A stretch of 64,000 bases of DNA from Phialophora verrucosa (lineage: Eukaryota; Ascomycota; Eurotiomycetes; Chaetothyriales; Herpotrichiellaceae), in NCBI GenBank assembly GCA_002099365.1, contig MSED01000003.1, positions 1,984,001 through 2,048,000 of the forward strand, read 5' to 3'. Position 1 is the stretch's first letter. Each line of letters begins with the position of its first letter. Position numbers and translations under genes: made by a program. Positions 41,033 through 51,897 of the stretch are shown here, piece by piece. The notes under the pieces are model-generated. The model was not told the DNA's origin. It ran no database searches and worked only from the letters and a program-made list of their open reading frames with translations.

Positions 41033-42502
41033 CGGGCCCAGTGGCAGCCAGTGTTACTTGCCGTTGTGTGTGTACATATGTGCGTGGTATCTGGAGACGT
41101 ATATCCAGGAGGTAGAGAGGCAGGCAGGCAGGCAGGCAGACGGATGTCGCAGAAACAGCCACCTCCAAGTGCGTGCCACTGGTCCTATCTGACGTACTGT
41201 ACCAAATCACAGCCCGCCCGACCGCTTAGAGATGGCCGTAAGTACTAGTCGAGCATGCAACGGACCCTTCCAACTCTATCGACACATGCCTCTCCAGGTT
41301 ATTACCCTAGCCAGCTACTTTAGGTACTCAGAGGTGCTCAGTCTCGGTCCATCAGGATGTCTGAGGCTGCCGACCGGTATTCTATTCTGATTTCAACCAT
41401 GATCAGAGAGGGTGTAGAATCTACACTGAAATAAAGGCAGGAAGTCAAGGTTGAGTGGTGACCAGACCTACCGAAAGCAGCCATTTGCCAACATTCGGCG
41501 TCACTGGGCACGTTCATGTATGCCTCACTGATACCAGGGCCTGTGCACATTTCAGTCTCGGACAGGTTGTGTCTCCGCACCGGGGGGATCTGCAGGAAAG
41601 CTTGTTGAGCTGAAGGCTACGGATAGCGGTCCGGTTTGCCCACTTGCTACGGGTACGACAAACTGTGTGAACCTACTAGCCCCGTCCTTGCTACTCTAAA
41701 TCCAGTCAGAGTGGCAAGACGACGTATTGGGATCTGACGAGGCTGTAGCTTGAAAGGACCAGGAGGGGCCACGGCTTCGTTCGCAACCAGACCAACCAAA
41801 CCTCAAAAGGCCACGCCATGCACTCTTGCCGTGTCCCGGGTCGTGGGCGGTGCTCGTATGGACGAGCTGTATAGGATAAGTATCGTTTACTCCCTAATAG
41901 AGCACCTGTTTCAGGCAGCAGGAACTTCTCTTACTCGCAATCCCACTTCTGCGCATGCACAGGGCGTGACAGCCGAGGGAAGAAGCTGGAATTGCCCCTT
42001 CAGAGAAAGTCGGTCTCTCCAGTGCCTTGATGATTGTCAGCCATTATATTCAGCAACGGTCTGATCACCAAGATATGGCGGATGTTTCTAATCGAGCAAT
42101 TCACTTGTGTGTCCATGGATTTGAATAGTCGATGGTTTGTTCGGCATCTACGCACTACTGTGCTTACCCCGGTGGCAACGCTGAGGAGAGCGTGAAAGCT
42201 GCATACCGAAGGGTTATCCATGGTGATATTTTCCTATGTCGGACGGGGGAGTCCTCAGACTTTCCCTGAGCAGTGCGAGCTTGCGATCGATCGTCCAAGG
42301 GAGACTGAAGAAGTTGCTCAAGGCAGTGGAGCGGTTTTGAAACGTCAATTGAGCTGTTGATGAAGATCTCGCGGCTCGGTCTACACCCCTTCTGGAGGGG
42401 AGGGGGGTTTGTTTGCCTGTTCACGAGATATCCTCGGCCCGAGTCGACGAGATGATGCAGTCGCTTTCAAAGACGACACTCGATCGTCCTCTGACCTGTG
42501 AG
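41033..42502. other. Intergenic, one tetranucleotide repeat
   Basis: 1.47 kb with a GGCA repeat at 41119-41139 and only chance ORFs. Confidence 0.6.
41119..41139. repeat. (GGCA)x5 microsatellite
   Basis: Five perfect GGCA units plus one G, 87 bp after the AKR stop codon. Confidence 0.9.
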
Positions 42503-43653
42503 CTATATACAGTTCCTGGAGCACATTCGACGCGCTCCATCGGCAGACTTGTTTTGCTTGCATAATGCATGCCGCCATCCCCAACACCCCTCTTCCAAGT
42601 CCGGCCCGCGCGTCGGCGCTTGAACGTCGATATTCATCCTACGCCCACATCTAAAGACACGATCGAGTATAGAAGGCCTGTAAAGGATTGAGACCAATAA
42701 ACACAGCCAGCAGAAGAGAGAACAATCTACGACGAAGAGAGTTTTGACGCTCCAGAGAAGAATGTGCTTTGGTTGCATGAAGAAGCTCTCGGCGGCCACC
42801 ACACACGGTGTGAGATAATATAGCTGTGGACAAATGACAAAAGTTAGACGGTTTCACAACCAGGGCACAAGCTTACAATCCTTGTCCGTGCGAGTGTTCT
42901 CCTGTGGTGAGCAATTCGCCAAAGGATGATCACCTCAAGCACCAGCCAGACAATCACGAAGAAGCGTGCTATCTCGATCCGAGACACTTGGGCTAGGTCG
43001 ATTGTTGAAAAAGGTGAGACAGGCAACAATCGCTTGGCAAGCGAAGGTAGAGGCGCAACATCCGTGAGATTGGTCTCGGCGCACAAGGAAACTGATTGTG
43101 TTTCCGTTTCGTTGACCTGGAGAAGTCAGATAGCCGCTGTAAGCCTGTTCAAGGGACGCACAGTTTGCGTGTAATTGGCACAGTAACTTTTCAACGCCAA
43201 CCGCGCCATCCACTCATTCAATCGATGGTCGAACCACTGCGGACGTGCCATAATGATGGCTATCAATAGCGAGAACACCGACAGAAATGTCTGAGCAAAG
43301 GAAAACCAAGTCGGCCATTTCGCTTGCATCGACATCGTGCTGTCTAGCCTAGACACTGCCTGGGCCAATGCTTCTATAGCATGGCCCAGTCCTCTGGAGG
43401 ATGGAGAAAGTGTGTCTGGGACGAGATTTTCCGAAACAACATCATCGTTGGTGCTGCCGTCGTTCGAAATCGGTTCGATGGGCGGGTAGTTACAACCCAA
43501 AGGTGTGGGAGAGATGCGATCGGTGTCAGTAGCAGCCGCCAAGGGGACCATGGGTATTGCAGCCTCCGGCGTGAGGTCCTCGGGTGCGTCGTTGTCATCG
43601 CCATCACCCTCGTCGGCAGTACTCAAGTCATATCTCCTGCTTCCATCCTCCAT
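42503..43653 (-). CDS. Predicted three-helix membrane protein, unknown
   Basis: Model on the minus strand: 43653-43162, 43116-42877 and 42823-42503, introns 45 and 53 nt, all phase 0; 350 aa. The N-terminal 110 residues are acidic and polar (ADEGDGDDNDAPEDLTPEA). Hydrophobic helices follow at about 115-140 (WFSFAQTFLSVFSLLIAIIM), about 205-230 (IARFFVIVWLVLEVIILWRI) and about 270-300 (TLFVVDCSLFCWLCLLVSIL). Between the first two are a Cys and potential N-glycosylation sites (NYTQTVNET). The last 50 residues are cysteine- and arginine-rich and look less protein-like, so the true 3' end may lie elsewhere via another intron. No family was recognised. The starting ATG at 43653 follows a leader with no earlier in-frame ATG. 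Confidence 0.6.
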
Positions 43654-44617
43654 TGTTCCGATATGGTGAGTGAAACCATTCAGAGACTGATCTTCGGCGG
43701 CCGTCAGCGTGCTGGAAGGTCACAAGAGCATCTTGGTGCAAAAAAGAAGGGTGTGCCTCGTTAGCCGCTGAAGAGATGAGCGGTGTGAATGCATGTGTGA
43801 GAAGCAAGATTGAGTCTGCCTTGTTGACCACAGTAACAAGGCGTCGTCCCTGCCTTGATGTGCCCGACCCCGCCTCCACGCAGTGCATTGCCATATGTAC
43901 TGCGGTGATTGGAACGAGGTGAAACGCGGTGAAGGCGTCCTCCATACTAGGGATAGGGACTTTGTGCCAGCCTTACATAGGACACTCCTGACGAGGTATC
44001 GGTTACACCTTATCTCAAGGCGTCTTTCTCCTCTCCTTCTCTAGCATCACATAGTCCTCCTTGTATGACTGACGTATCTCAACCGACGGGAGCACCCAAC
44101 ACGCGAGGGAGGCTGTCTTATTGTTGACTCGAGACAGCTGTCAGCTAGGACAGCTTGGTCTTCCACACTGACCAATGACAGGACCGTGAGATCCTGCTGG
44201 CCGTATACAAGATTCACTGCGAGGATTCCGGCGGTGCGTCTTGACTAATTGTCAGGATGGCGCCGTTACTGGATGTCGTCGTTGGCTGCACAATGAAAAC
44301 GAGGCTGGGATTTCAAGCAAGTAGTTGGAAAGCACAGGGCTCTTTGTGTCTGTGCGGCAAGGATTTGACGCTGGCCTCTCCCACCACAACAAGCACTTTT
44401 ACAGTAGTGAAAGTGACATTGCTAACAAAGAAGGCTGTCATCTGATCTGACAACTGCCTTGACGCCTTTTCAACTGCTTCAATTGCTTCATTTGATTTGA
44501 TGACCCTTTACCTAGATACTTCTTTAAAACGCAATCTTTCCGGAATGCCCAAGTCTCCCTAGAGAAGAGCATCGCTACCAACTTAGCAACTTGTTGGATA
44601 TTGTCGATGCACCAAGC
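43654..44617. other. Intergenic, no gene seen
   Basis: Divergent flanks of two orphan genes. A 62-codon ORF at 44257 lacks any feature. Confidence 0.55.
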
Positions 44618-45202
44618 ATGGCGAGCACGACTCCTGCCACCAGCGAAGAGACTCGAGGATCTGAACAACCCTCCCCTCTCAGCTTCGACCCAACGCACAC
44701 CATCTTCCAACGATTCCTTCAGCTCCATGGAAAGCACAATCCCCACGTCCGGAAGATGGAGCTCGAAGATTTTGTCTTGCTTGTCAGGGCTTTGAGGCGC
44801 GCAATGTTGACTCCAAGCTACGCGATAGTCTTTTCCCCGGAGCCACCGCGTCATCTCTACGACCACCTGGTCCTGTGGTACCCGATCTACTGCAGCAAGG
44901 ATAAGGAGGGAGAAATCGTGGCAAAGCCCGACTACCGCAACCTCAAACATGACGATGTCATGGTATATATGGCTTGGGCTGTTAGTGCCGAAACCACAAG
45001 ACCCGCCGACAGGACCTCGCGCTTCAAGTGTCCAATTTGCGCAGACAGACCAGGCTCGACACGGCAAAATACCCCAGGGCTCCATATCCTAAACACAGAA
45101 CGTGTCAATCGGGTCAACGACTTCAGCCTCGAAGCCCCCAACGGTGCCCTGGACGCCATGGAGGTGGACTCCTACGAATATCACTATCCTGAGAAGCAAT
45201 AG
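44618..45202 (+). CDS. 194-aa orphan protein
   Basis: Start at ATG 44618 (AGCATGGCG); the frame is open from a TTG at 44591. The composition looks coding: an acidic/Ser N-terminus, a helical middle (THTIFQRFLQLHGKHNPHVR, MELEDFVLLVRALRRAMLT), an aromatic segment (HLYDHLVLWYPIYCSKD) and one CxxC (FKCPICADRPG) without a matching second pair, so a zinc finger is not complete. A C-terminal acidic tail (DAMEVDSYEYHYPEKQ) ends it. I do not recognise a family. A longer minus-strand ORF (44438-45085) overlaps it antisense; the plus-strand frame is preferred for its natural amino-acid balance and ATG, but the call is not certain. Confidence 0.55.
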   Translation: MASTTPATSEETRGSEQPSPLSFDPTHTIFQRFLQLHGKHNPHVRKMELEDFVLLVRALRRAMLTPSYAIVFSPEPPRHLYDHLVLWYPIYCSKDKEGEIVAKPDYRNLKHDDVMVYMAWAVSAETTRPADRTSRFKCPICADRPGSTRQNTPGLHILNTERVNRVNDFSLEAPNGALDAMEVDSYEYHYPEKQ

Positions 45203-46460
45203 CATATGCTGAAGGACGTTGTCTTCATTTCGGAAATGTACTCAGAGTGTGCGAGGACAAAAAGTGGACCCAGTGGCCGTCACAAAGATGTACAATCTGA
45301 ACTGAGAGTTCCGAGGGCCGAATGCTGAATTGGACGTAAGCTAGTATGGCTTTCAACCCAAGTGGCAGGCAGGTATGCTTGTATTAACGCATCGGCGTCC
45401 TACGAATCAAAGCAAGGTGCGAGAAGTGAGCAAGATTCCAGTAGCACGACTGGTGTATCATTCGGTACTTCCACATCGCGGTGGGATAGGACCGCGGAGA
45501 TGTCGCCTCCAGTTGGCGATCTCTCCCATACAGAACCAACCGCCCCATAAACCTTGATGAGCTACTTCTGGCAATGGATCCACGACGACAGTGAACAGCA
45601 TGCAGTCAGGACCCACATCCGCGATCTTCTCCGAAGCAATAATTCTACACATCCCTTCAGACCAACACGACCCAAGGCGAGGCTTGTGAAATGGGCAAGA
45701 TGTCGGTAGAGAAGGATTGAGTGCTCGTATTGAAGACAGTCAGCAGGGTGAAGGTAGATTCAGAGCCTCTTGAGCGAACTTTCCAATTACCGGCCGCAGC
45801 ACATATGTAGGATGCTGCTGTGTGATGGACATTAAACATCGTTGCGAGGAAGCTGCGGCGATCGACCGGATCTGTTGCTAGTTTGCCCTATGAGGCGGAC
45901 TGACTGCTGCAGGCGGCCATCTGAAGGATATCCGGTCGCTATTCTTCCTCACTTGCCCCAAGCGATATGGGCGGTCGATATATCGTTTGGACATTGAGAA
46001 ACGTGCTCGTGCGAATCCCTTGTCCCGGCGTCTATACTTATCAAGGTCGTAAGGGCCGTATGGAGCTTGCAATTTGAGGTTTCCACGAGATTGTTGGAGG
46101 CATACTCTTGCATACCAGGCTCCACCCTGGAGCGAAGACAACCTGCTGCTCAATTCGGTGTTTGGGTATGGCACGACGTTGCATGATCGTGTGTCGATAG
46201 TTACTACGACTTTGGTCCAGCGTTGTCGTTGGAGTGTGGACCGCACCCAGCGCCAATTGACATGCCCGAGCTAAGACCGATAGATAATCGTCGGAAGCGC
46301 AGATTGGAGTTGTGGGACTGCAAGGCTACCTAAGCCTGTCGTAGTGGCAGACCAGTTCGTTGACATGAATGTCATAAGCAGTGCCTCCTTGTAAGATATG
46401 GTGCCTGGCGTCAAGCAATCGATAAGTTCCAGGTGATAGGGATGTTTTCGCAGGCAGCAG
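45203..46460. other. Intergenic, no gene seen
   Basis: Converging 3' flanks. Minus-strand ORF 45878-46246 has basic composition but no motif or continuation. Confidence 0.55.
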
Positions 46461-46852
46461 TTATTGTCCTGTTGCATTCGCCACCTGTTCCTGTCCACCA
46501 CCTTGCTTCCACTCGAATTCTGTGGTTATCAGTAACAAGTCTGTTGCACAGGGCTGGCGGAAGCTTACTTTGACGACACATCGGACAAAGACCCTTCGAG
46601 GACTCTTGTTGAATCCAGGTCAATAGGCAGTGCTACTCCAGTCAGCAAAATCCCGAAATCGAAACAGAGAGTGCGCACCATATGGAACGAGTGGCCACAT
46701 TTTCCCATGAGCAAGGTACAGTCGTCGCCTGGAAATTTGCATGTAGGGCAAGTACCGTCGAACTGGACGCGACAGATGCCACAGACTTCGTCTTCAGGCA
46801 TGTCCCATCGCCATGTGGCGACGGCGTGCCACTTCTTAATGTTGACCTTCAT
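46461..46852 (-). CDS. APC11: Anaphase-promoting complex subunit 11 (RING-H2)
   Basis: Three exons on the minus strand: 46852-46679, 46632-46569 and 46519-46461 (98 aa), introns 46 and 49 nt. The catalytic RING subunit of the APC/C ubiquitin ligase recruits E2 enzymes to ubiquitinate securin and cyclins. The sequence is nearly canonical: MKVNIKKWHAVATWRWDM, then the zinc ligands CGIC, CPTC, DDC, KCGHSFHMHC and CPMC, finishing QKFEW. The conserved W in ATWRW and the FEW end are both present. A fungal extension of about 14 residues (KQGGGQEQVANATGQ) follows. No single reading frame shows the whole protein; it appears only after splicing. Confidence 0.97.
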
Positions 46853-47330
46853 GTCGGCACCGCCTAGTCGTGAAGCTGCAGCCTGGCAAATGTCGAGGAT
46901 GTGGTGATGGTCAGGCTGAAATGGTGCACAGTAAAAATGCAGTGCTTGTGTATTGCTTCACATGCCTGTCGCGTGTCAAAGCGCCGCGTCCAAACTTCCA
47001 GACCGCCGATCTGAAGATCGGAGACTCGAGGTGGAGTAAGTTCTGGATGTTCTGGCGTTCTCGTCCAATCTAACTAACTACGTCAGATGCGGAGTCGAAA
47101 GGAAAAGCTCGGGAAGCTTGGAGGAGGAAATGATACCATCCCGTCCGTAGATTTCTTCTGCTAAGCTGTTACTCATACTACTACTCCCTATCTCCCTGCA
47201 CCCTCTAGACAGCTAGTTTGTGGCAAGACAGACTGCTGAAGCCGAGAGCAGTGATCCAAACCTCTCTTGGATCTGGTTGCAACAATGTCACGATATTAAC
47301 CGATCTACATACGAGGTACCAGCGAACAAA
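46853..47330. promoter_or_regulatory. Divergent promoter region, APC11 / rhodanese
   Basis: 478 bp between the two starts. It includes the short upstream ORF at 47285 and a pyrimidine-rich TACTACTCCCTATCTCCC stretch near 47175-47200. Confidence 0.45.
47285..47299 (+). promoter_or_regulatory. Four-codon upstream ORF in the rhodanese leader
   Basis: ATG at 47285 (AACAATGTC) encodes MSRY and then TAA, 31 nt before the rhodanese ATG. It would be translated if the transcript begins upstream. Confidence 0.4.
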
Positions 47331-48465
47331 ATGCGAACGCCAAAGGGCTTCGTGTCGCTCTGGCGCCCCGCAGTGGCTCGCCCACTGCTAAGCCATCCCC
47401 ATCGCAGCTCATTCTCACGTTGCCGCGGCTTTTCCTCTTACCTCGTCACCCCGAAAGAGCTTGACGAAGCTCTGAAGCAGAACGCACCCACTGCCATTTC
47501 CACAGCTCCCAAGGTCATTCCCATATGTGCCGCGTGGTTTATGCCCAACGACCCAGAGAAGAGGACCGGCCTACAAGTATTCCTGAAGAAGAGGATTCCA
47601 ACAGCACGCTTTTTCGACATCGATGAGGTCAAAGACCAAGAGTCGGAATGGCCACACATGCTACCGACTTGCGATGCTTTCGCAGATGCAATGTCCAAGC
47701 TGGGAGTGAGGAGAGAAGATGAAGTGGTCGTCTACGATACAGAAGAGCTCGGCTTGTTCTCCGCTCCTCGCGTTGCGTGGACCATGCGTGTCTTTGGCCA
47801 TCCCAAAGTTCACGTGTTGAACAACTTCCGTGTCTGGGTCCAGGAAGGTTATCCTGTGGAAACAGGTCCTCCGGAAGTCCCCAACATAACCAAATATCCC
47901 GTTCCCGCTTACAACACCGACATGGTGGTGAAGTTCGCAGAAATGAAGACGATAGGCTATGACCATGGGAAAGAGGGCTCGGAAGACATCCAGATACTTG
48001 ATGCGCGATCCAAGGGCAGATGGGAAGGAACCGAGCCAGAACCACGGGCAGGTATTAAAAGTGGACATATGCCTGGTTCCACGAGTGTGCCCTTTCAAGA
48101 ATTGTTGGATCCAGACACCAAGACCCTCCTTCCTGGCGAGGAGTTGAGAAAGGTTTTCGAGTCTAAACAACTTGATCCACAGACACCTTTCATTACCAGC
48201 TGTGGCACGGGCGTGACCGCAGCTATCATCGAGGCTGCCCTCAAGGAGGCTGGCTTTGGCTCGGAGCATGATCGAAGGCTTTACGACGGGAGCTGGACGT
48301 GAGTGTCTCCTGCGATCCTCAGTCGAATCCGACATGCTAACTTGTCTCAGGGAATGGGCGTCAAGAGTGTCTCCGACTAGTGGTTTGATTCAGGGAAAGG
48401 ATTCGGAACGAGTAAAGTCGTCCACGGAGAGTCCGCCAAAATCTTCGCCCTTATCGACAGAGTGA
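47331..48465 (+). CDS. Mitochondrial thiosulfate/3-mercaptopyruvate sulfurtransferase (tandem rhodanese)
   Basis: Exons 47331-48298 and 48351-48465 (360 aa, 52-nt intron, phase 2). Transfers sulfur from thiosulfate or mercaptopyruvate to thiol acceptors; the yeast relative Tum1 feeds tRNA thiolation and Moco sulfur transfer. The N-terminus (MRTPKGFVSLWRPAVARPLL, ending RCRGFSSYL) is Arg/Ser-rich without acids and has an R-x-F-S-S processing-like site, so mitochondrial. The first, non-catalytic rhodanese domain contains VVVYDTEELGLFSAPRVAW; the second carries the active-site loop TSCGTGVTA with C291 and the family end YDGSWTEWASR. The start is the only ATG giving a presequence; upstream codons begin with GTG only. 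Confidence 0.94.
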
Positions 48466-48885
48466 TATTTTGGCTTGCATCCAGTGCATCTGTCAGGAGC
48501 GAGGCGCCCGGCGTTTGGGTGGGCACTTTGGTGTACTGTGTCTCCATGTTCATGTACATTCGATTATCTTTGAGCATGAGCGCTGATCCTGCGTCCATAC
48601 CCGCGTGTTACTCCTGAATGGGAAATGAATTCGCTCTGTGTTACTCTCGTTGCGTCTTGTAGCGTTGTGCTCGACCGGGTTTATCCTCTACTGCGGAACG
48701 TGCGCGTGATAGAAGTCGCGTCGCATCCAACACTGTCTTCCAGACTGATTTCGTGCACGTTCGTGCAGATAATGACTCCCACCTAACCTCTATCGAGTTT
48801 CCTTCTCTTAGGCTTCTTCGTGGACTTAGCTGCGCGCTGCTGTCACCTAACAGCTCCTCGGCTTCGGACTGCGTGGTAGGGTGAT
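48466..48885. other. Intergenic, no gene seen
   Basis: 420 bp between two plus-strand genes, presumably terminator plus IleRS promoter. Confidence 0.5.
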
Positions 48886-51800
48886 ATGCCCGCAGCTCTG
48901 AAAGATGCAGCTAAAATTCTGAAGAGCACTCTCCATCTCCCAAAGTCGACATTCCCACCACGGCCGACGCCTGCCGACCTTGCCAAATACCTTCCAAGAT
49001 GCACAGATGACCTCTATGCTTGGCAGCGCCGGGAGCGGCCTGCCTCGAACACGTTCGTCCTTCACGATGGACCACCCTACGCCAATGGTGATCTTCACGC
49101 CGGCCACGCACTCAACAAGATCGTCAAGGACATTATCTGCCGGTCGAAGCTAAGTGAGGGCCGGAGAGTGGACTACGTACCCGGGTGGGACTGTCACGGC
49201 CTACCGATTGAGCTCAAAGCTCTGGAAAAGCATGGTTGGGCGCGAGGGCAAGGCGTCGATCCAGTCGCAATCCGTAGCGCGGCCAGGAAGTTTGCATACA
49301 AGGCCATCGAGAGGCAAATGGCCGACTTTCGGTCGTGGGCTGTTATGGGTGATTGGAAGAATCACTGGAAGACAATGCAAAAGGACTTTGAGCTGCGACA
49401 GTTGGTCGTCTTTCAAGCAATGACGGAGCACGGGTTGATTTATCGCAAGAATAAACCAGTCTATTGGTCGCCATCCTCGGGGACTGCTTTGGCGGAAGCG
49501 GAACTAGAGTACGAGGAGGATCACGTCTCTACTGCCGCCCTGGTCAAGTTCCCGTTGACCAATTCTGGATTGTCTGCAAGTGGTCCGATCCATGCGTTGA
49601 TCTGGACGACAACCCCTTGGACTCTGCCAGCAAACCAAGCCATTGCAGTTCACAAGTCCATACCATACTGCCTTGTCGAGTCCGCCACCAACGGCCTGTT
49701 GATAGTGGCTCGGTCTAGGCTCTCATACTTGCAAGAGACTATCGGAGAAGGCGTTAAGGTCATCATGGACAACCTACCGATTGAAAAGCTGTTGCAGAGT
49801 ACCTACTCCGGCCTGCAGCAGTTTGGGCCTGATGCCGCGAGTAGACCGATCGTTCATGCCGACTTTGTATCTGCCGAGAGTGGTACGGGCTTGGTTCATT
49901 GTGCTCCAGGGCACGGCATGGAAGACTACGAGGCCTTGCAGCCCTTGGTCAGTGCTTCGGTTGTCTCCGTCAAAGCTCCAGTAGACAATCTCGGCCGCTT
50001 TGATGAGACAGCCTCACCCGAGGATCCCAGCCTACTCGCAGGGCAGGATGTGTTCACAGACGGCAACAAGACCGTGTTGGAGATGTTGCAGGCAAGCAAT
50101 CTACTTGTCCATCAGCACGCCTACAAACATAAGTACCCGATCGATTGGCGTACCAAAGAGCCAATAATCATTCGTGCCACATCTCAATGGTTTGCCGACG
50201 TCTCCAAGATCAAGACTGACACCCTCATGTCTCTTGAGGCAGTTACCTTCCTACCCGAGACGGGCAAGGCGCGCCTGCGGAGCTTTGTAGAGAATCGAAG
50301 CGAATGGTGCATCTCCCGGCAGCGAGCTTGGGGAGTTCCCATCCCGGCTATCTATCACAAGAGTACTGGCGAAGCAGTTTTGACCTCCGATAGCATCAGG
50401 CACATCATCAACGTTATTAATGAGCGTGGTATCGATGCATGGTGGTCTGATCCTCCTGATGACAGGAGATGGATTCTTCCAGGTCTACAAGGAGATGCAT
50501 CAGACTATGTCCGCGGCACGGACACGATGGATGTCTGGTTTGACAGCGGAACAAGCTGGAGCTTGATGCTTAAGGACACGAAAACCCAGTCAACCCCGCT
50601 GACTGATGTCTATGTTGAAGGCACAGATCAACATAGAGGTTGGTTCCAGTCCAGCTTGCTCACAAGCATCGCATATCAAAAGTCCTTCCAGTCAAGGTCG
50701 GACGCTGCTTCGGATCCGCCGCCGCAGTTGCATGCTCCATTTCGCGTCCTCGCAACACATGGTTTCACCTTGGACTCCCAGGGCAAGAAGATGAGCAAGT
50801 CGCTTGGCAATGTGATCGCCCCTGACCAAATTGTTGCCGGACTCGAAACGCCCGCAAAGCAGACGAAGCATAAGCGCCAAATCCATCCACTCGGACCGGA
50901 CGCGCTGCGACTGTGGGTGGCATCAAGCGAATGGACGAAAGATGTCGTTATCAGCGACACAGTCGTCTCGTCAGTCCACAGCATGCTCGACAAATACCGT
51001 CTGACTCTGAAGATGTTGCTCGGTATGCTAGCCGACTTCGACCCCAAGCTAGTTGTGCCGTATCAGGACATGTCCCGGCTGGATCAAATCGCATTACTGC
51101 ATCTATACCAGGTGTTTGCCTCTGTTCGCAAGGCCTATGCAGATTTCGAATTTCACAAAGTAAACGCCGCCCTCTATCGATGGGTAACGAGCGATCTGTC
51201 GAGCTTTTACTTCGAGGCTATTAAAGATGTTCTGTACTGTGACAGTGTCTCGAGCGACAGGCGTCTTAGTGCTCAAACGGCGCTGCATCACATCTTCATC
51301 CAATTACAAAATATGCTTGGGCCAATCACCCCGCTGCTGATTGAAGAGAGTTGGGAGCACAGCCCAAGCCTCTACAAGGATGTATTAGAGCACCCGCTGA
51401 GACGGGTGTGGACTTCTCTGCCAGAAGAGTGGGACAATCGTTCGATAATTACCCTGTTGCCTCAGCTTGTTGCCGTCAACTCAAGTGTCAAAGCAGCCCA
51501 GGAGCAAGCTCGGACTCGAAAGCTCATGGGACAGTCCCTTGCATCTGATGTTATTATCTACCTGCGGAGAGATATCGACCTGTCCAGTGTACCTAAAGAT
51601 ACCTGGAAGGAGCTCCTGGTCGTCTCAGACGTTGACATCTTATCGACAGAAGGCCAAGAGGATGCGCAGCCAGCTGACAACCGAGCATCATCGACGACTT
51701 GGTCATACTCAAATGACATTGTCTCACAGGATGGTCAGAAGCTTGGAGTGGCTATGGTCAAGAGCCCTTCCGGTCTCAAGTGTAGTCGATGCTGGCGGTA

Positions 51801-51897
51801 TGTGGTTGATTCAACAAAGGAGAAGGGAGCCAGTGTGGAAGAGGCTCAACTGCTTTGTGGACGCTGCACAGATGCAGTTGCAGAATTCCAGAGGTGA
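48886..51897 (+). CDS. ISM1: Isoleucyl-tRNA synthetase, mitochondrial type
   Basis: 1003 aa in one exon. Class Ia synthetase charging mitochondrial tRNA-Ile. The HIGH motif is HAGH at 71-74 (NGDLHAGHALNK) and KMSKS is at 635-639 (KKMSKSLGN). The editing CP1 domain lies between (IWTTTPWTLPANQAIAVH; GTGLVHCAPGHGMEDYEAL). The bacterial-type C-terminal zinc finger is intact, C966xxC969 and C991xxC994, which marks the organellar rather than the cytosolic enzyme. The N-terminus is rich in K and short of acidic residues (ALKDAAKILKSTLHLPKST), consistent with import. Length is usual for the family. It is intronless, with no upstream in-frame ATG. Confidence 0.96.
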   Translation: MPAALKDAAKILKSTLHLPKSTFPPRPTPADLAKYLPRCTDDLYAWQRRERPASNTFVLHDGPPYANGDLHAGHALNKIVKDIICRSKLSEGRRVDYVPGWDCHGLPIELKALEKHGWARGQGVDPVAIRSAARKFAYKAIERQMADFRSWAVMGDWKNHWKTMQKDFELRQLVVFQAMTEHGLIYRKNKPVYWSPSSGTALAEAELEYEEDHVSTAALVKFPLTNSGLSASGPIHALIWTTTPWTLPANQAIAVHKSIPYCLVESATNGLLIVARSRLSYLQETIGEGVKVIMDNLPIEKLLQSTYSGLQQFGPDAASRPIVHADFVSAESGTGLVHCAPGHGMEDYEALQPLVSASVVSVKAPVDNLGRFDETASPEDPSLLAGQDVFTDGNKTVLEMLQASNLLVHQHAYKHKYPIDWRTKEPIIIRATSQWFADVSKIKTDTLMSLEAVTFLPETGKARLRSFVENRSEWCISRQRAWGVPIPAIYHKSTGEAVLTSDSIRHIINVINERGIDAWWSDPPDDRRWILPGLQGDASDYVRGTDTMDVWFDSGTSWSLMLKDTKTQSTPLTDVYVEGTDQHRGWFQSSLLTSIAYQKSFQSRSDAASDPPPQLHAPFRVLATHGFTLDSQGKKMSKSLGNVIAPDQIVAGLETPAKQTKHKRQIHPLGPDALRLWVASSEWTKDVVISDTVVSSVHSMLDKYRLTLKMLLGMLADFDPKLVVPYQDMSRLDQIALLHLYQVFASVRKAYADFEFHKVNAALYRWVTSDLSSFYFEAIKDVLYCDSVSSDRRLSAQTALHHIFIQLQNMLGPITPLLIEESWEHSPSLYKDVLEHPLRRVWTSLPEEWDNRSIITLLPQLVAVNSSVKAAQEQARTRKLMGQSLASDVIIYLRRDIDLSSVPKDTWKELLVVSDVDILSTEGQEDAQPADNRASSTTWSYSNDIVSQDGQKLGVAMVKSPSGLKCSRCWRYVVDSTKEKGASVEEAQLLCGRCTDAVAEFQR

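Noticed and set aside
44438..45085. 215-codon minus-strand ORF
   Set aside because: It is antisense to the 194-aa plus-strand ORF; composition favours the plus strand, though neither has a known family.
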